Assembly (NCBI GenBank): GCA_002363695.1
Contig: DEWO01000016.1
Location: forward strand, 834-10,508
Length of the DNA: 9,675 nucleotides
Source: Prevotella sp. UBA3208
Lineage (GTDB): Bacteria > Bacteroidota > Bacteroidia > Bacteroidales > Bacteroidaceae
Reading direction: 5' to 3'
Shown piece by piece: positions 1 to 6,502 of this stretch (position 1 is its first letter; every line of letters begins with the position of its first letter). A program made the translations under genes and the position numbers. The notes below the pieces were generated by a model that saw only the letters and a list, made by a program, of their open reading frames with translations, was not told the origin of the DNA and did no database searches.

Positions 1-138
1 GCCTACAGCCGCATCCTCAAGGTCGCCCGCACCATTGCCGACCTTGAAGGCAGCGAGAAGGTGCAAGCCCAGCACATCGCGGAAGCCATCGGCTATCGCA
101 ACCTAGACAGAGGCGACTGGGCAGAAAGGGGAATATAG
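1..138 (+). CDS. YifB/ComM-type AAA+ (Mg-chelatase-like) protein, C-terminal end only
   Basis: The first 45 codons of the window are open in frame 1 and stop at TAG 136-138. The peptide begins [20 protein letters not shown] and continues with [13 protein letters not shown]. This is the conserved C-terminal helical end of YifB/ComM-family Mg-chelatase-like AAA+ ATPases, where the pattern (R)[14 protein letters not shown]...HIAEAI.YR.LDR is very typical. Family members are about 500 residues long, so some 90 percent of the gene, including the ATPase core, lies outside the window. ComM in other bacteria is a helicase acting in branch migration during natural transformation; the role in Bacteroidales is less clear. 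The Nudix gene begins 23 bp downstream on the same strand, so the two may share a transcript. The family call is strong for such a short piece; the function is inferred. Confidence 0.85.
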   Translation, partial: AYSRILKVARTIADLEGSEKVQAQHIAEAIGYRNLDRGDWAERGI

Positions 139-161
139 AAAAAAACACCAAATATTTACAT

Positions 162-683
162 ATGGATAATCAGCAAGAGATATTCCCAATAGTAGACGAA
201 AGCGGGCAGGTTATCGGCACTGCAACAAGGGGCGAGTGCCATAGCGGAATCAAGCTGCTTCACCCTGTAGTACATCTTCATGTGTTCAATTCCAAGGGTG
301 AGATATATCTACAGCGACGACCTGAGTGGAAAGACATACAGCCGGGGAAGTGGGACACAGCAGTTGGTGGTCATATTGACTATGGTGAGACACCAGAAAA
401 AGCATTGCGTCGTGAAGTCCGTGAAGAATTAGACATTACAGACTTCCTTCCAGAGTTCGTTGACAAGTATGTTTTTGAGAGTAAGCGAGAACGGGAACTG
501 GTCTATGTAAACAGAACTACTTACGATGGAGAGATCCATCCGTCTAAGGAAGAACTGGATGGTGGTCGATTCTGGACGATGCAGGAGATTCGTGAAGCTA
601 TGGGCAAAGGCATCCTGACTCCGAACTTTGAAAGTGAGTTTAGAAAATGTTTTGGAAAAGAACTGGTGCAAGTCCTGGTGTAA
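162..683 (+). CDS. Nudix hydrolase, YfcD/isopentenyl-diphosphate isomerase-like subgroup
   Basis: A 173-residue protein with a clear Nudix box at residues 70-92: G70, E76, R84-E85 and E88-E89 fit GX5EX7REUXEE, with Asp91 where Gly is usual. These glutamates bind the metal that cleaves X-linked nucleoside diphosphates. The N-terminus (FPIVDESGQVIGTATRGE) followed by HPVVHLHVFNSKGEIYLQRR and PGKWDTAVGGH is the layout of the YfcD-like branch, which resembles IPP isomerase and whose substrates are poorly known. It is probably a cytoplasmic housecleaning enzyme, but the substrate cannot be read from sequence. The chosen ATG follows an A-rich leader 23 bp after the yifB-like stop, so it may be co-transcribed with that gene. 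Its codon usage looks somewhat more AT-rich than the operon to the right. An overlapping minus-strand frame is a shadow. Confidence 0.9.
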   Translation: MDNQQEIFPIVDESGQVIGTATRGECHSGIKLLHPVVHLHVFNSKGEIYLQRRPEWKDIQPGKWDTAVGGHIDYGETPEKALRREVREELDITDFLPEFVDKYVFESKRERELVYVNRTTYDGEIHPSKEELDGGRFWTMQEIREAMGKGILTPNFESEFRKCFGKELVQVLV

Positions 684-758
684 TTACTCTTCAAATTGCT
701 CTATCATGCTAATATGTTTTCTGCCATACGCTTATTTCACAAATTCTATTAAAACACA

Positions 759-802
759 CTGCAAAGGTACTCATTTTCCCTCTATTATTCGTATCTTTGC
801 AG
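759..802. repeat. 12-bp inverted repeat made of two -7 promoter-like boxes
   Basis: CTGCAAAGGTAC at 759-770 and GTATCTTTGCAG at 791-802 are reverse complements at 11 of 12 positions, separated by 20 bp. Each arm contains a Bacteroidetes -7 element: TATCTTTG at 792-799 on the plus strand and TACCTTTG (762-769) on the minus strand. The plus-strand box sits 30 bp before the ATG at 830. Neither box has a good TTTG at the expected -33 distance, so promoter strength is uncertain. The minus-strand box would read toward the 3' end of the Nudix gene in antisense. Confidence 0.5.
792..799 (+). promoter_or_regulatory. Bacteroidetes -7 box TATCTTTG upstream of the gene remnant
   Basis: TATCTTTG followed by CAG matches the Bacteroidetes TAnnTTTG consensus and lies 30 bp before the ATG at 830, a normal distance. 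No clear -33 TTTG is visible 19-20 bp upstream. It now appears to drive only a broken gene. Confidence 0.5.
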
Positions 803-829
803 CCAACATTACAATACTTTAAGAGAATT

Positions 830-871
830 ATGGCACATAATTGTGAAAACTGCAAATTTCGGGCTATGTAG
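830..871 (+). pseudogene. Remnant of a small Cys-motif protein gene, broken after about 12 codons
   Basis: From ATG 830 the frame reads MAHNCENCKFRAM and then stops at TAG 869-871. The start is well placed behind a -7 box and an A-rich leader. A start of the type CENCKFRA, continuing with KYDxNPKSF and further Trp-rich sequence, is one I recall from a family of small conserved Bacteroidales proteins of about 60 residues. That recollection has not been checked against a database. No continuation of the expected sequence is visible in the three plus-strand frames after 866, so the rest of the gene seems replaced or deleted rather than merely frameshifted. The alternative is a genuine 13-residue peptide, which seems less likely. 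Confidence 0.4.
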
Positions 872-1001
872 GAATCAGCGTATTCATATGCATAAGACTC
901 TCAAAGGCATTGCCCAGAGAGGAAAATGCTCGATTCCACTGTGAGACACAAGCCGCACCCTTTGCCCAACTCTCACAAATGAAGAAATGCCTTGTGTAGA
1001 T

Positions 1002-1763
1002 TCAATGCCTGCTCATCCAGTATTTCCGTTCCTGCTCATCCATCCTTTCAATGGCATAGCGCAAAGCAGTGCGAGGCATCTCGTGGGCATGTTGGTGCAG
1101 AAAGTCTCTCAACAAGTCCATTGACACCCGCTTGCCCATCTCGCGGAGCATCCAACCGACAGCCTTGTGCATCAGGTCGTGTGGATGGTGCAGATGGACC
1201 TCGGCATAGCGCAGGCACCACGACGCATCGCCCAGTTGCGAGGTCTTCCACGTGCAGACGATACTCATGCGCTGTTCCCATAGACAGAAGCTGGTGGCTA
1301 ATTGGTCGAGAACTCTTATCTTATAGTCTCTGTCACCAAGAGCTGATGGCAACATTAGCCAATGCCCAAGAATCTTCGGTGCCGACATATCCACCAAATC
1401 CCAGTTATTAGCCTGCTTGGCATACTTCAGGTAGAGCATTAGGATTTCGTCGCGCTTCTTGATGGCCTCGCTATCATGGATAAACCGTTTGGTGGCCTGC
1501 CGCTCGAAATGCCAGACGAGCATCAGCATTCCACAGAGTCGAACCTCGTGCCATCGGCACATCAGCAATGCAGGAATCTCGCTCAGGGGCGTATCTTTTG
1601 CTGCAGCCCTTACGGTTTCCCGTGTCTGCGGGACCTTGATGCCCAGAAACTCATCACCATAGCCGTAATTCCCAGGAGCCGTCTTGAAGAATCCCATCAG
1701 CACTCGTCGCTGTTCTTCATTGCGCAGCGATTCCATATACTGAATAATCTCTGTTGCCGTCAT
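1002..1763 (-). CDS. AlkD-type DNA alkylation repair protein (HEAT-like DNA glycosylase)
   Basis: A 253-residue all-helical protein of the DNA alkylation repair (AlkC/AlkD) family. AlkD removes positively charged alkylated bases such as 3-methyladenine and 7-methylguanine without base flipping. The diagnostic stretch NNWDLVDMSAPKILG lies at residues 119-133, and WEQRMSIVCTW and LMHKAVGWMLREMGKR follow at 162-172 and 197-212. W121, D125, R165 and W204 fall where Bacillus cereus AlkD has its substrate-cradling W109, D113, R148 and W187 (offsets of 12, 12, 17 and 17), so the active site appears intact. The C-terminus MPRTALRYAIERM is also typical. It is the last gene of the minus-strand cluster, 29 bp after the AsmA-like stop, with no promoter box seen in the gap, so it is probably co-transcribed. 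Plus-strand frames overlapping it are shadows. Confidence 0.93.
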   Translation of the reverse strand: MTATEIIQYMESLRNEEQRRVLMGFFKTAPGNYGYGDEFLGIKVPQTRETVRAAAKDTPLSEIPALLMCRWHEVRLCGMLMLVWHFERQATKRFIHDSEAIKKRDEILMLYLKYAKQANNWDLVDMSAPKILGHWLMLPSALGDRDYKIRVLDQLATSFCLWEQRMSIVCTWKTSQLGDASWCLRYAEVHLHHPHDLMHKAVGWMLREMGKRVSMDLLRDFLHQHAHEMPRTALRYAIERMDEQERKYWMSRH

Positions 1764-1792
1764 TGCTCAATTACCCTAAACGACGGTTGATT

Positions 1793-4060
1793 TCATCCCA
1801 GTTGATAATCTACCACAACGCAGCAAGGTGTTTTTGTCGGCTGACAGCCGGACCCGACGAGTGTGGTAGCCTTTTTGGCGGCTTCTTTTGCAGCTTTCCT
1901 GGCAGCTTTCTCGGCTTCCTTAGCGGCTTTCTCGGCTTCCTTGGCAGCCTTTTTGGCTGCCTTCTCCTTGGCTTTCTGCTCCTTGCGGGCAGCTTTCTCT
2001 TTGGCCTTCTGCTCCTTGCGGGCGGCTTTCTCCTTGGCTTCCTGCTCCTTGCGGGCAGCCTTCTCTTTGGCCTTCTGCTCCTTGCGGGCAGCCTTCTCCT
2101 TGGCTTCCTGCTCCTTGCGGGCGGCTTTCTCCTTGGCCTCCTGGTGTCGCTCTGCGACGGTCTTCTTCGTACCGAAGATATTGAACCTGAGACGAGGTTT
2201 GATCTTGGTCTTCTGCATCTCGTTGGTATTGGTGAAGGAGAAGGTGCAGCTGATGTCGGCAAACTTACCGGGTGTGAACAATTCGCCCTCGGCTATAGCA
2301 CCGTTGCTGACAATGCTGGCATCGAGGTTGGTGACCTTAATGAACTTGTACTTGGCTTCGTCCACATGGGCCTTGACCTCGCCAATGGGCAGTTTGCCTC
2401 CCAGTTTCTTACGCATGATGGCTGTACGGGGCTTGGAGATATCGAACTTAAAGTCAGCCTTGGCGGTAACGGGGCCAATGTCGGGCATACCCATGACCTC
2501 GCCTAACTTGAGATAGTCAGCCTCTGCATGACCGGTCAGGTACTTAGTCAGCGCATTGATGTCAAAGCGGAAACCGATGTTTCCTGCCTTTGTGTTGACT
2601 CGTCCCTGGAACTTGACCAGTTTATAGAGCACGTCGAACGAGCCGACAATATTGAGCGTCCCCAAAGCATTGAGCTGCTTCATCATGAACTTCCGAACGA
2701 CAAACTGATTGATGATGCGCTCCTTTTCATCACCTTTGACGACGGCACTGGGGATATTGAAGTGCACTTTCAGGTCGTACTTGTTTTTCAAGCCGGTGAT
2801 AAATCCAGAACCTTTGATGTTCACCAGACCGTTGGGACGTGTCACCACCACATTACGGAAGCGCAAGCCTTCGGCATCACCATCCATACGTACACTGAGG
2901 TTCAGAGGCAACGTAAAGTTGCGCAACACGGGAGCAAAGGGGCGCGAGATGTCCTTCAGAATGGCCGTTCCACCAATGGTAGAGGTGAAGAAGGAGAACT
3001 TGGCACCTGTCTTCTTGTTGGGGAAGTGCATATCGCCACGCACGAAATGGAGCTTGGTGCCCTCACCCTGCTGAAGCTGGAAGTCTTCCAGTCTCATGCC
3101 TTCTTTATTGGCCGTCACCTCACACTGCAACTTACGGATGTCGATGCCGGAAATGGTGTCCTGAGCCGTACACTCACGCAGCCAGCCGTGCACCGTACCA
3201 TTCTCGATGCGGTCAACGGCTACCTTCAGGTCAGCCCATATATTGAAGTGTCCCACGTCGAAGAAACCGCGCTTGGGTTTGTTGGCATTCTTACGAGGGC
3301 TGTGGTTGTTGGTCTTATAGTTGACACGGTTTAGGTTCAGCAGTCTTTCTCCGCCCTCTTCGTAGTATTCTATCTGGGTAACCGCCAGATCGTGGCTTAC
3401 CAGCTGTCCTTTCTTGTTCTTGCGCTCCCATTGTCTCCTCAGTCCTTCTATCTCACCTTTATAATGTCCGTCGTGCGTCTGCAAAAGTTCCAACTTACCG
3501 AGTGACATGGTGTCGCTGTTGAAACGTACCCCGATGCGCTCAATCTTCACCTTGTCTATAGCGAAGTCAAGCTGTTTCTTGTGTGCAGAGTCGGCAGGAA
3601 CCTTCTTCGCTGTTGCATCCTTCTTCTTCTGAGACTTAAAGGCATCAATGACAAACTGGAAGTTGGCTACGGTGTCGGGTGTCAGCGAGTCCTTGGGAGC
3701 CTTGAACAGTTGGGCATCGAGGCCCTCGATACTGGCTTTGGACACACGGATCTTATCGGACAGCAGAGCCCAGACATCGACATCGGCCTGCAGGAACTCC
3801 AGCCTTAGCATCTTGCGCTGCTGGCGGTCATCCACGCTTAGCCCATAGAGCTTGGCATCCAGCGTCAGCAGGTCAATGCTCACGCTGTCTATTTGTACAT
3901 TGGTTCCCAGTTTCTCCTGCAACAGCGTCGTAGCCTGGCGCAACAGCTTTTCTTGCAACCACGAGGTGTTCAGCACACAGAAGCCTGCTATCAGCAGAAC
4001 CACAACTATACCTACCAATCCACAGGCAGTCCTTATTAACCACTTTACCAGCTTACTCAT
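1793..4060 (-). CDS. AsmA-like membrane-anchored envelope protein with Lys/Ala/Glu repeat tail
   Basis: A 755-residue protein with one N-terminal membrane segment (about residues 9-31, after MSKLVKWLIR), and the remainder probably periplasmic. The early sequence, with LLQEKLGTNVQIDSVSIDLL, LYGLSVDDRQ and LLSDKIRVSKASIEGLDAQL, follows the pattern of AsmA/TamB-type N-terminal domains. Related proteins take part in envelope assembly or lipid transfer to the outer membrane, but the role here is not shown. It is about half the length of TamB. Residues 641-695 are five copies of an 11-residue unit of the form (E/K)AKEKAARKEQ, then AKEAEKA units, giving a long charged helix or coiled coil. The last 24 residues (TTLVGSGCQPTKTPCCVVVD and four more) differ sharply in composition, with three cysteines, and may reflect a frame change. 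The start is 12 bp after the flavoprotein stop. Confidence 0.8.
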   Translation of the reverse strand: MSKLVKWLIRTACGLVGIVVVLLIAGFCVLNTSWLQEKLLRQATTLLQEKLGTNVQIDSVSIDLLTLDAKLYGLSVDDRQQRKMLRLEFLQADVDVWALLSDKIRVSKASIEGLDAQLFKAPKDSLTPDTVANFQFVIDAFKSQKKKDATAKKVPADSAHKKQLDFAIDKVKIERIGVRFNSDTMSLGKLELLQTHDGHYKGEIEGLRRQWERKNKKGQLVSHDLAVTQIEYYEEGGERLLNLNRVNYKTNNHSPRKNANKPKRGFFDVGHFNIWADLKVAVDRIENGTVHGWLRECTAQDTISGIDIRKLQCEVTANKEGMRLEDFQLQQGEGTKLHFVRGDMHFPNKKTGAKFSFFTSTIGGTAILKDISRPFAPVLRNFTLPLNLSVRMDGDAEGLRFRNVVVTRPNGLVNIKGSGFITGLKNKYDLKVHFNIPSAVVKGDEKERIINQFVVRKFMMKQLNALGTLNIVGSFDVLYKLVKFQGRVNTKAGNIGFRFDINALTKYLTGHAEADYLKLGEVMGMPDIGPVTAKADFKFDISKPRTAIMRKKLGGKLPIGEVKAHVDEAKYKFIKVTNLDASIVSNGAIAEGELFTPGKFADISCTFSFTNTNEMQKTKIKPRLRFNIFGTKKTVAERHQEAKEKAARKEQEAKEKAARKEQKAKEKAARKEQEAKEKAARKEQKAKEKAARKEQKAKEKAAKKAAKEAEKAAKEAEKAARKAAKEAAKKATTLVGSGCQPTKTPCCVVVDYQLG
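1976..2140 (-). repeat. Tandem 33-bp repeat, five in-frame copies, inside the AsmA-like gene
   Basis: Units at 2108-2140, 2075-2107, 2042-2074, 2009-2041 and 1976-2008 each encode an 11-residue unit starting EAKEKAARKEQ or KAKEKAARKEQ. A sixth, degenerate unit lies at about 1943-1975, followed by shorter AKEAEKA-coding units to about 1870. Copies differ mostly at third codon positions and at the first residue (Glu or Lys). The unit is a multiple of three, so copy-number change would lengthen or shorten the tail without shifting the frame. Confidence 0.95.
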
Positions 4061-4072
4061 TTTTTTCCACAG

Positions 4073-5458
4073 TTAAGAAATTGCTTCCATCAGCTTTACA
4101 GCATCCACATACTGGGCAATACCCTCAGCCACGCGCTTGGCATCCTGCATGGCGTGGACTACAGTAGCCTGACGTCCCACCACGTCACCACCGGCAAACA
4201 CACCCTTGCGGGTGGTCATGCCATAGGGCACCTCGCGGGTTATCAGGAAATTATGTTCATCATTGTCCAACCCTGATGTGGTACGCACAATCTTGGTAGC
4301 CGGCGTTGCACCGATGGCAAAGATGACGTTGCTGGCAGGCAGTGTCTGGCAGACAGGCTCCTTATCAGGCTCACGGGTCTCCAATACTATTTCGGTAATG
4401 TCCATCTGGTCGTCCACATGGATTTCCTTGACGGCACTCCACCAGTCGAAGTTCACGCCCTCCTTGACAGCGTCGTCATACTCGGCACGCAGGGCCGACA
4501 TGGTGTCGATACCTTTATGATAGACGACGTCCACCCTTGAGGCACCGATGCGCAGAGCGGTGCGTGAGGCATCCATTGCCGTATTGCCACAGCCGATGAC
4601 AAATATCTTTGCGCCCTCGTCCACAGGCAACTCGTCGCGCTTCATAAAGCCTTCCTGTATCAGTTCTACACGACGCAGGAAGTGGGTGGCCAGTCGCACG
4701 CGCTTCAGATGCTCGCACTTGACGGCCCCTTCACCCTCTGAGATACAGCGTCCGTTCTGCCAGATGGGAATCTCCAAAGACTTGGGTTTGCTCAGTCCCG
4801 TACCGATAAAGACGGCGTCAAAGCCCTGTGCAAAGAGGCTGTCAACCGTTATCTCTACACCGACATGGGTCTTACGATGGATGACGACACCCATTTTCTC
4901 AATATAGCGTATCTCGCGGGCTACCACCTCTTTTGGCAGACGGTACTCTGGAATGCCATAGCGCAGCACACCACCGCACTGGGCCTCCATCTCGAATATC
5001 TCGACGGCAAAGCCCATGCGCGACAAGTCGCCAGCCACCGTGATGCCCGACGGGCCGGCACCGATGACAGCCACCTTGCCACGGGTTTTCTCCACGACAT
5101 CCTCATGAGTGAGCCCGTTCTCAGAATCGAAATCGGCCACAAAGCGCTCCAGTTTGCCAATGTTGACGGGCTGCCCTTTCTTTCCCAGCACACAGTTGCC
5201 TTCGCACTGTTTCTCATGTGCACACACGCGGCCACAGACGGCGGGCAAGTTGCTCTTGGCACGGATGATGCTGATGGCATTGCCCAGATTGCCTTTCTTC
5301 AACTCATGTATCCAGTCGGGAATATCGTTGCTGATGGGGCATCCCTTCTTGCACTGCGGCACCTTGCAGTGCAGACAGCGTTGGGCCTCGGCAATAGCCT
5401 CAGCCATCGTATAACTCTCGTTGACCTCCTGAAAAGCGTTTTGACGTTCGTTACTCAT
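4073..5458 (-). CDS. gltA: NADPH-dependent glutamate synthase, small-subunit type (GltD/GltA/NfnB family)
   Basis: A 461-residue iron-sulfur flavoprotein. Cysteines 28, 31, 36 and 40 (CLHCKVPQCKKGC) and 75, 79, 85 and 89 (CGRVCAHEKQCEGNC) are the N-terminal Fe-S ligands. VIGAGPSG at 131-138 binds FAD, VIGCGNTAMD at 287-296 is the NADPH site, and FAGGD at 421-425 closes the FAD fold. CVLGKKGQPVNIGKLERFVAD is typical of the single-subunit class named GltA in annotation (not citrate synthase), close to E. coli GltD and to NfnB of electron-bifurcating transhydrogenases. No large glutamate synthase subunit or NfnA gene lies in the window, so glutamate synthesis, electron transfer to a partner encoded elsewhere and bifurcation all remain possible. 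The length is normal and no motif is missing. It lies 19 bp after the thioredoxin-like gene and 12 bp before the AsmA-like gene. Confidence 0.92.
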   Translation of the reverse strand: MSNERQNAFQEVNESYTMAEAIAEAQRCLHCKVPQCKKGCPISNDIPDWIHELKKGNLGNAISIIRAKSNLPAVCGRVCAHEKQCEGNCVLGKKGQPVNIGKLERFVADFDSENGLTHEDVVEKTRGKVAVIGAGPSGITVAGDLSRMGFAVEIFEMEAQCGGVLRYGIPEYRLPKEVVAREIRYIEKMGVVIHRKTHVGVEITVDSLFAQGFDAVFIGTGLSKPKSLEIPIWQNGRCISEGEGAVKCEHLKRVRLATHFLRRVELIQEGFMKRDELPVDEGAKIFVIGCGNTAMDASRTALRIGASRVDVVYHKGIDTMSALRAEYDDAVKEGVNFDWWSAVKEIHVDDQMDITEIVLETREPDKEPVCQTLPASNVIFAIGATPATKIVRTTSGLDNDEHNFLITREVPYGMTTRKGVFAGGDVVGRQATVVHAMQDAKRVAEGIAQYVDAVKLMEAIS

Positions 5459-5477
5459 GGGGTTTCTATTTGGATTT

Positions 5478-6476
5478 CTATTTCAACATTTGTTTGATTT
5501 TCTCCTCCAGCTTATCTGGTGCCAGATCACGTGCGACAATCGTACCGCTACCATTGATGACCAGACAGGTGGGCACGTCAGCGATTCCGAACTGGGCCAA
5601 CAGGGGCGACTGCCACAGGCGACCGTCGCACACCGTTTTCCAGGGCACAGAGTCGCGTTCCACACGTTGCTTGACATCAGCAGGACGGCCGTCCAGACAG
5701 ATGCTCACCACACCCAACTTGTCGCCATAGTCTTCCTTCAGCCTCTGCAGGCGTCGCTGCATGTCTATGCTCTGGTAGTTCCAGGTAGCCCATGCCGTCA
5801 CCACATTGACCTTGCGCATCAGGTCTTGCTGAGTGACCACGCGCCCCTTGACATCCTTGGCCGAGAAGTTCTTCAAGCGGCTGTTCGTCTGACCACTACT
5901 GAGGTCGGGCAGTTCCTTTCTCCACTTGATGAGCCTTCCGTTGTTGGGCTGTGCTGCAATCATCAGCTTCACCAGCTCGTTGGCTTTCTTGTAATCAGGA
6001 TTTTCCTGCATGAAATAGCGTTGCACCAGATAGACGCTGACCTCAGACTGAGGGTTCTCCCTGACGAAAGCCTCTACACGCTTAGGTATCTCAGGAGGCA
6101 TCAGCTTGTTCAGTTCCTGACGCAACCTGGTCATCTCCTCGTTGTCGTCCGTACCGTTGATGACCATCTCCCTCATGTGCGAGGCATCGCCCTTGATTTC
6201 CACTGCTTCACCTGGCTCTGCAAAGACAGGCTGCTCAGAGTAGTTGGGGAAAATGACAATCAGTGTCGTTGGCGAGCGCAACTCTATCTCATAGGCAAAA
6301 CGTCCCTCACGCACACTGATGGTGTCAATGCCATTGATGGCACCATCGGTGCTATACACCCAGAACTCACCCATGTGTATGTTGCGCAGACGGCCTTCCA
6401 GCCGGAACTTATCGCCATCGACGCCACAGGATAGAAGTAAAAGGGTAAAAAGGTAAAAGGGGAATAGCCGTTTCAT
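5478..6476 (-). CDS. Lipoprotein with DUF4369-like and cysteine-less thioredoxin-like domains
   Basis: A 332-residue predicted lipoprotein. The signal peptide MKRLFPFYLFTLLLLSC ends in lipobox LLSC with lipidated Cys17. Residues about 23-120 (FRLEGRL, IDTISVREGRFAYEIEL, FAEPGEAVEIKGD) resemble the DUF4369 domain common before thioredoxin domains in Bacteroidetes. A helical linker follows, then a thioredoxin-like fold from about residue 200 to the end. Its active site reads WATWNYQS (229-236) where redox-active members have WATWCxxC, so both catalytic cysteines are lost. The cis-proline before the last strands (VP at 301-302) is kept. It is therefore unlikely to be a disulfide oxidoreductase and may bind or hold partners in the periplasm. 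The start is supported by a strong Shine-Dalgarno and the Lys-Arg n-region. It lies 26 bp after the TPR lipoprotein gene. Confidence 0.88.
   Translation of the reverse strand: MKRLFPFYLFTLLLLSCGVDGDKFRLEGRLRNIHMGEFWVYSTDGAINGIDTISVREGRFAYEIELRSPTTLIVIFPNYSEQPVFAEPGEAVEIKGDASHMREMVINGTDDNEEMTRLRQELNKLMPPEIPKRVEAFVRENPQSEVSVYLVQRYFMQENPDYKKANELVKLMIAAQPNNGRLIKWRKELPDLSSGQTNSRLKNFSAKDVKGRVVTQQDLMRKVNVVTAWATWNYQSIDMQRRLQRLKEDYGDKLGVVSICLDGRPADVKQRVERDSVPWKTVCDGRLWQSPLLAQFGIADVPTCLVINGSGTIVARDLAPDKLEEKIKQMLK
6437..6460 (-). repeat. Three tandem 8-bp repeats in the signal-peptide coding region
   Basis: On the plus strand GTAAAAGG (6437-6444), GTAAAAAG (6445-6452) and GTAAAAGG (6453-6460) lie head to tail. 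On the coding strand they encode much of the hydrophobic core (PFYLFTLLL) of the thioredoxin-like lipoprotein. Eight is not a multiple of three, so gain or loss of one unit would shift the frame within the first 15 codons. Confidence 0.85.
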
Positions 6477-6486
6477 ACCTTCAGAG

Positions 6487-6493
6487 CCTCCTT
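6487..6493 (-). promoter_or_regulatory. Strong Shine-Dalgarno (AAGGAGG) before the thioredoxin-like gene
   Basis: AAGGAGG on the minus strand ends 10 nt before the ATG at 6476. Near-perfect Shine-Dalgarno sequences are uncommon in Bacteroidetes, whose leaders are usually A-rich and lack one, and none of the neighbouring genes shows one as good. It fixes the start and fits an internal operon gene that needs its own ribosome entry. Confidence 0.6.
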
Positions 6494-6502
6494 ACTTCAT
6501 AT

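Larger units (their letters stand above)
684..1001. other. Intergenic region without an intact gene (318 bp)
   Basis: This stretch separates the plus-strand Nudix gene from the 3' end of the minus-strand alkD-like gene. It contains an inverted pair of -7 promoter-like boxes (759-802) and a gene start that stops after 13 codons (830-871). The remainder, about 872-1001, holds no recognisable gene. One plus-strand frame stays open from about 842 to a TAG at 997-999 without a usable start, and I do not recognise its peptide. No tRNA, rRNA or convincing rho-independent terminator is visible, although two genes converge here. Confidence 0.6.

Noticed and set aside
904..993. Nested inverted repeats (AAGGCATT/AATGCCTT and TGTGAGA/TCTCACA) as a structured RNA or terminator
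   Set aside because: Stems of 7-8 bp separated by long unequal loops and without a T-run are within chance expectation for this length.
1836..1853. Hairpin around GGCTGACAGCC as a transcription terminator
   Set aside because: It lies inside the AsmA-like coding region, the stem is short with a bulge, and no T-run follows it on either strand in the right place.
1810..2262. 150-residue Arg/Pro-rich minus-strand frame
   Set aside because: It is a second frame of the same repeat tract within the AsmA-like gene and owes its openness to repeat composition.
1754..2516. Long plus-strand frames rich in Leu/Gly or Ala/Phe over the repeat region
   Set aside because: They are read-throughs of the complementary strand of the 33-bp repeat; the minus-strand frame has a membrane anchor, a family-like body and operon spacing.
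5463..5483. 9-bp direct repeat (TTTCTATTT, twice) between the thioredoxin-like and flavoprotein genes
   Set aside because: It is AT-rich, short and covers the stop codon; no sign of insertion or duplication of flanking sequence.
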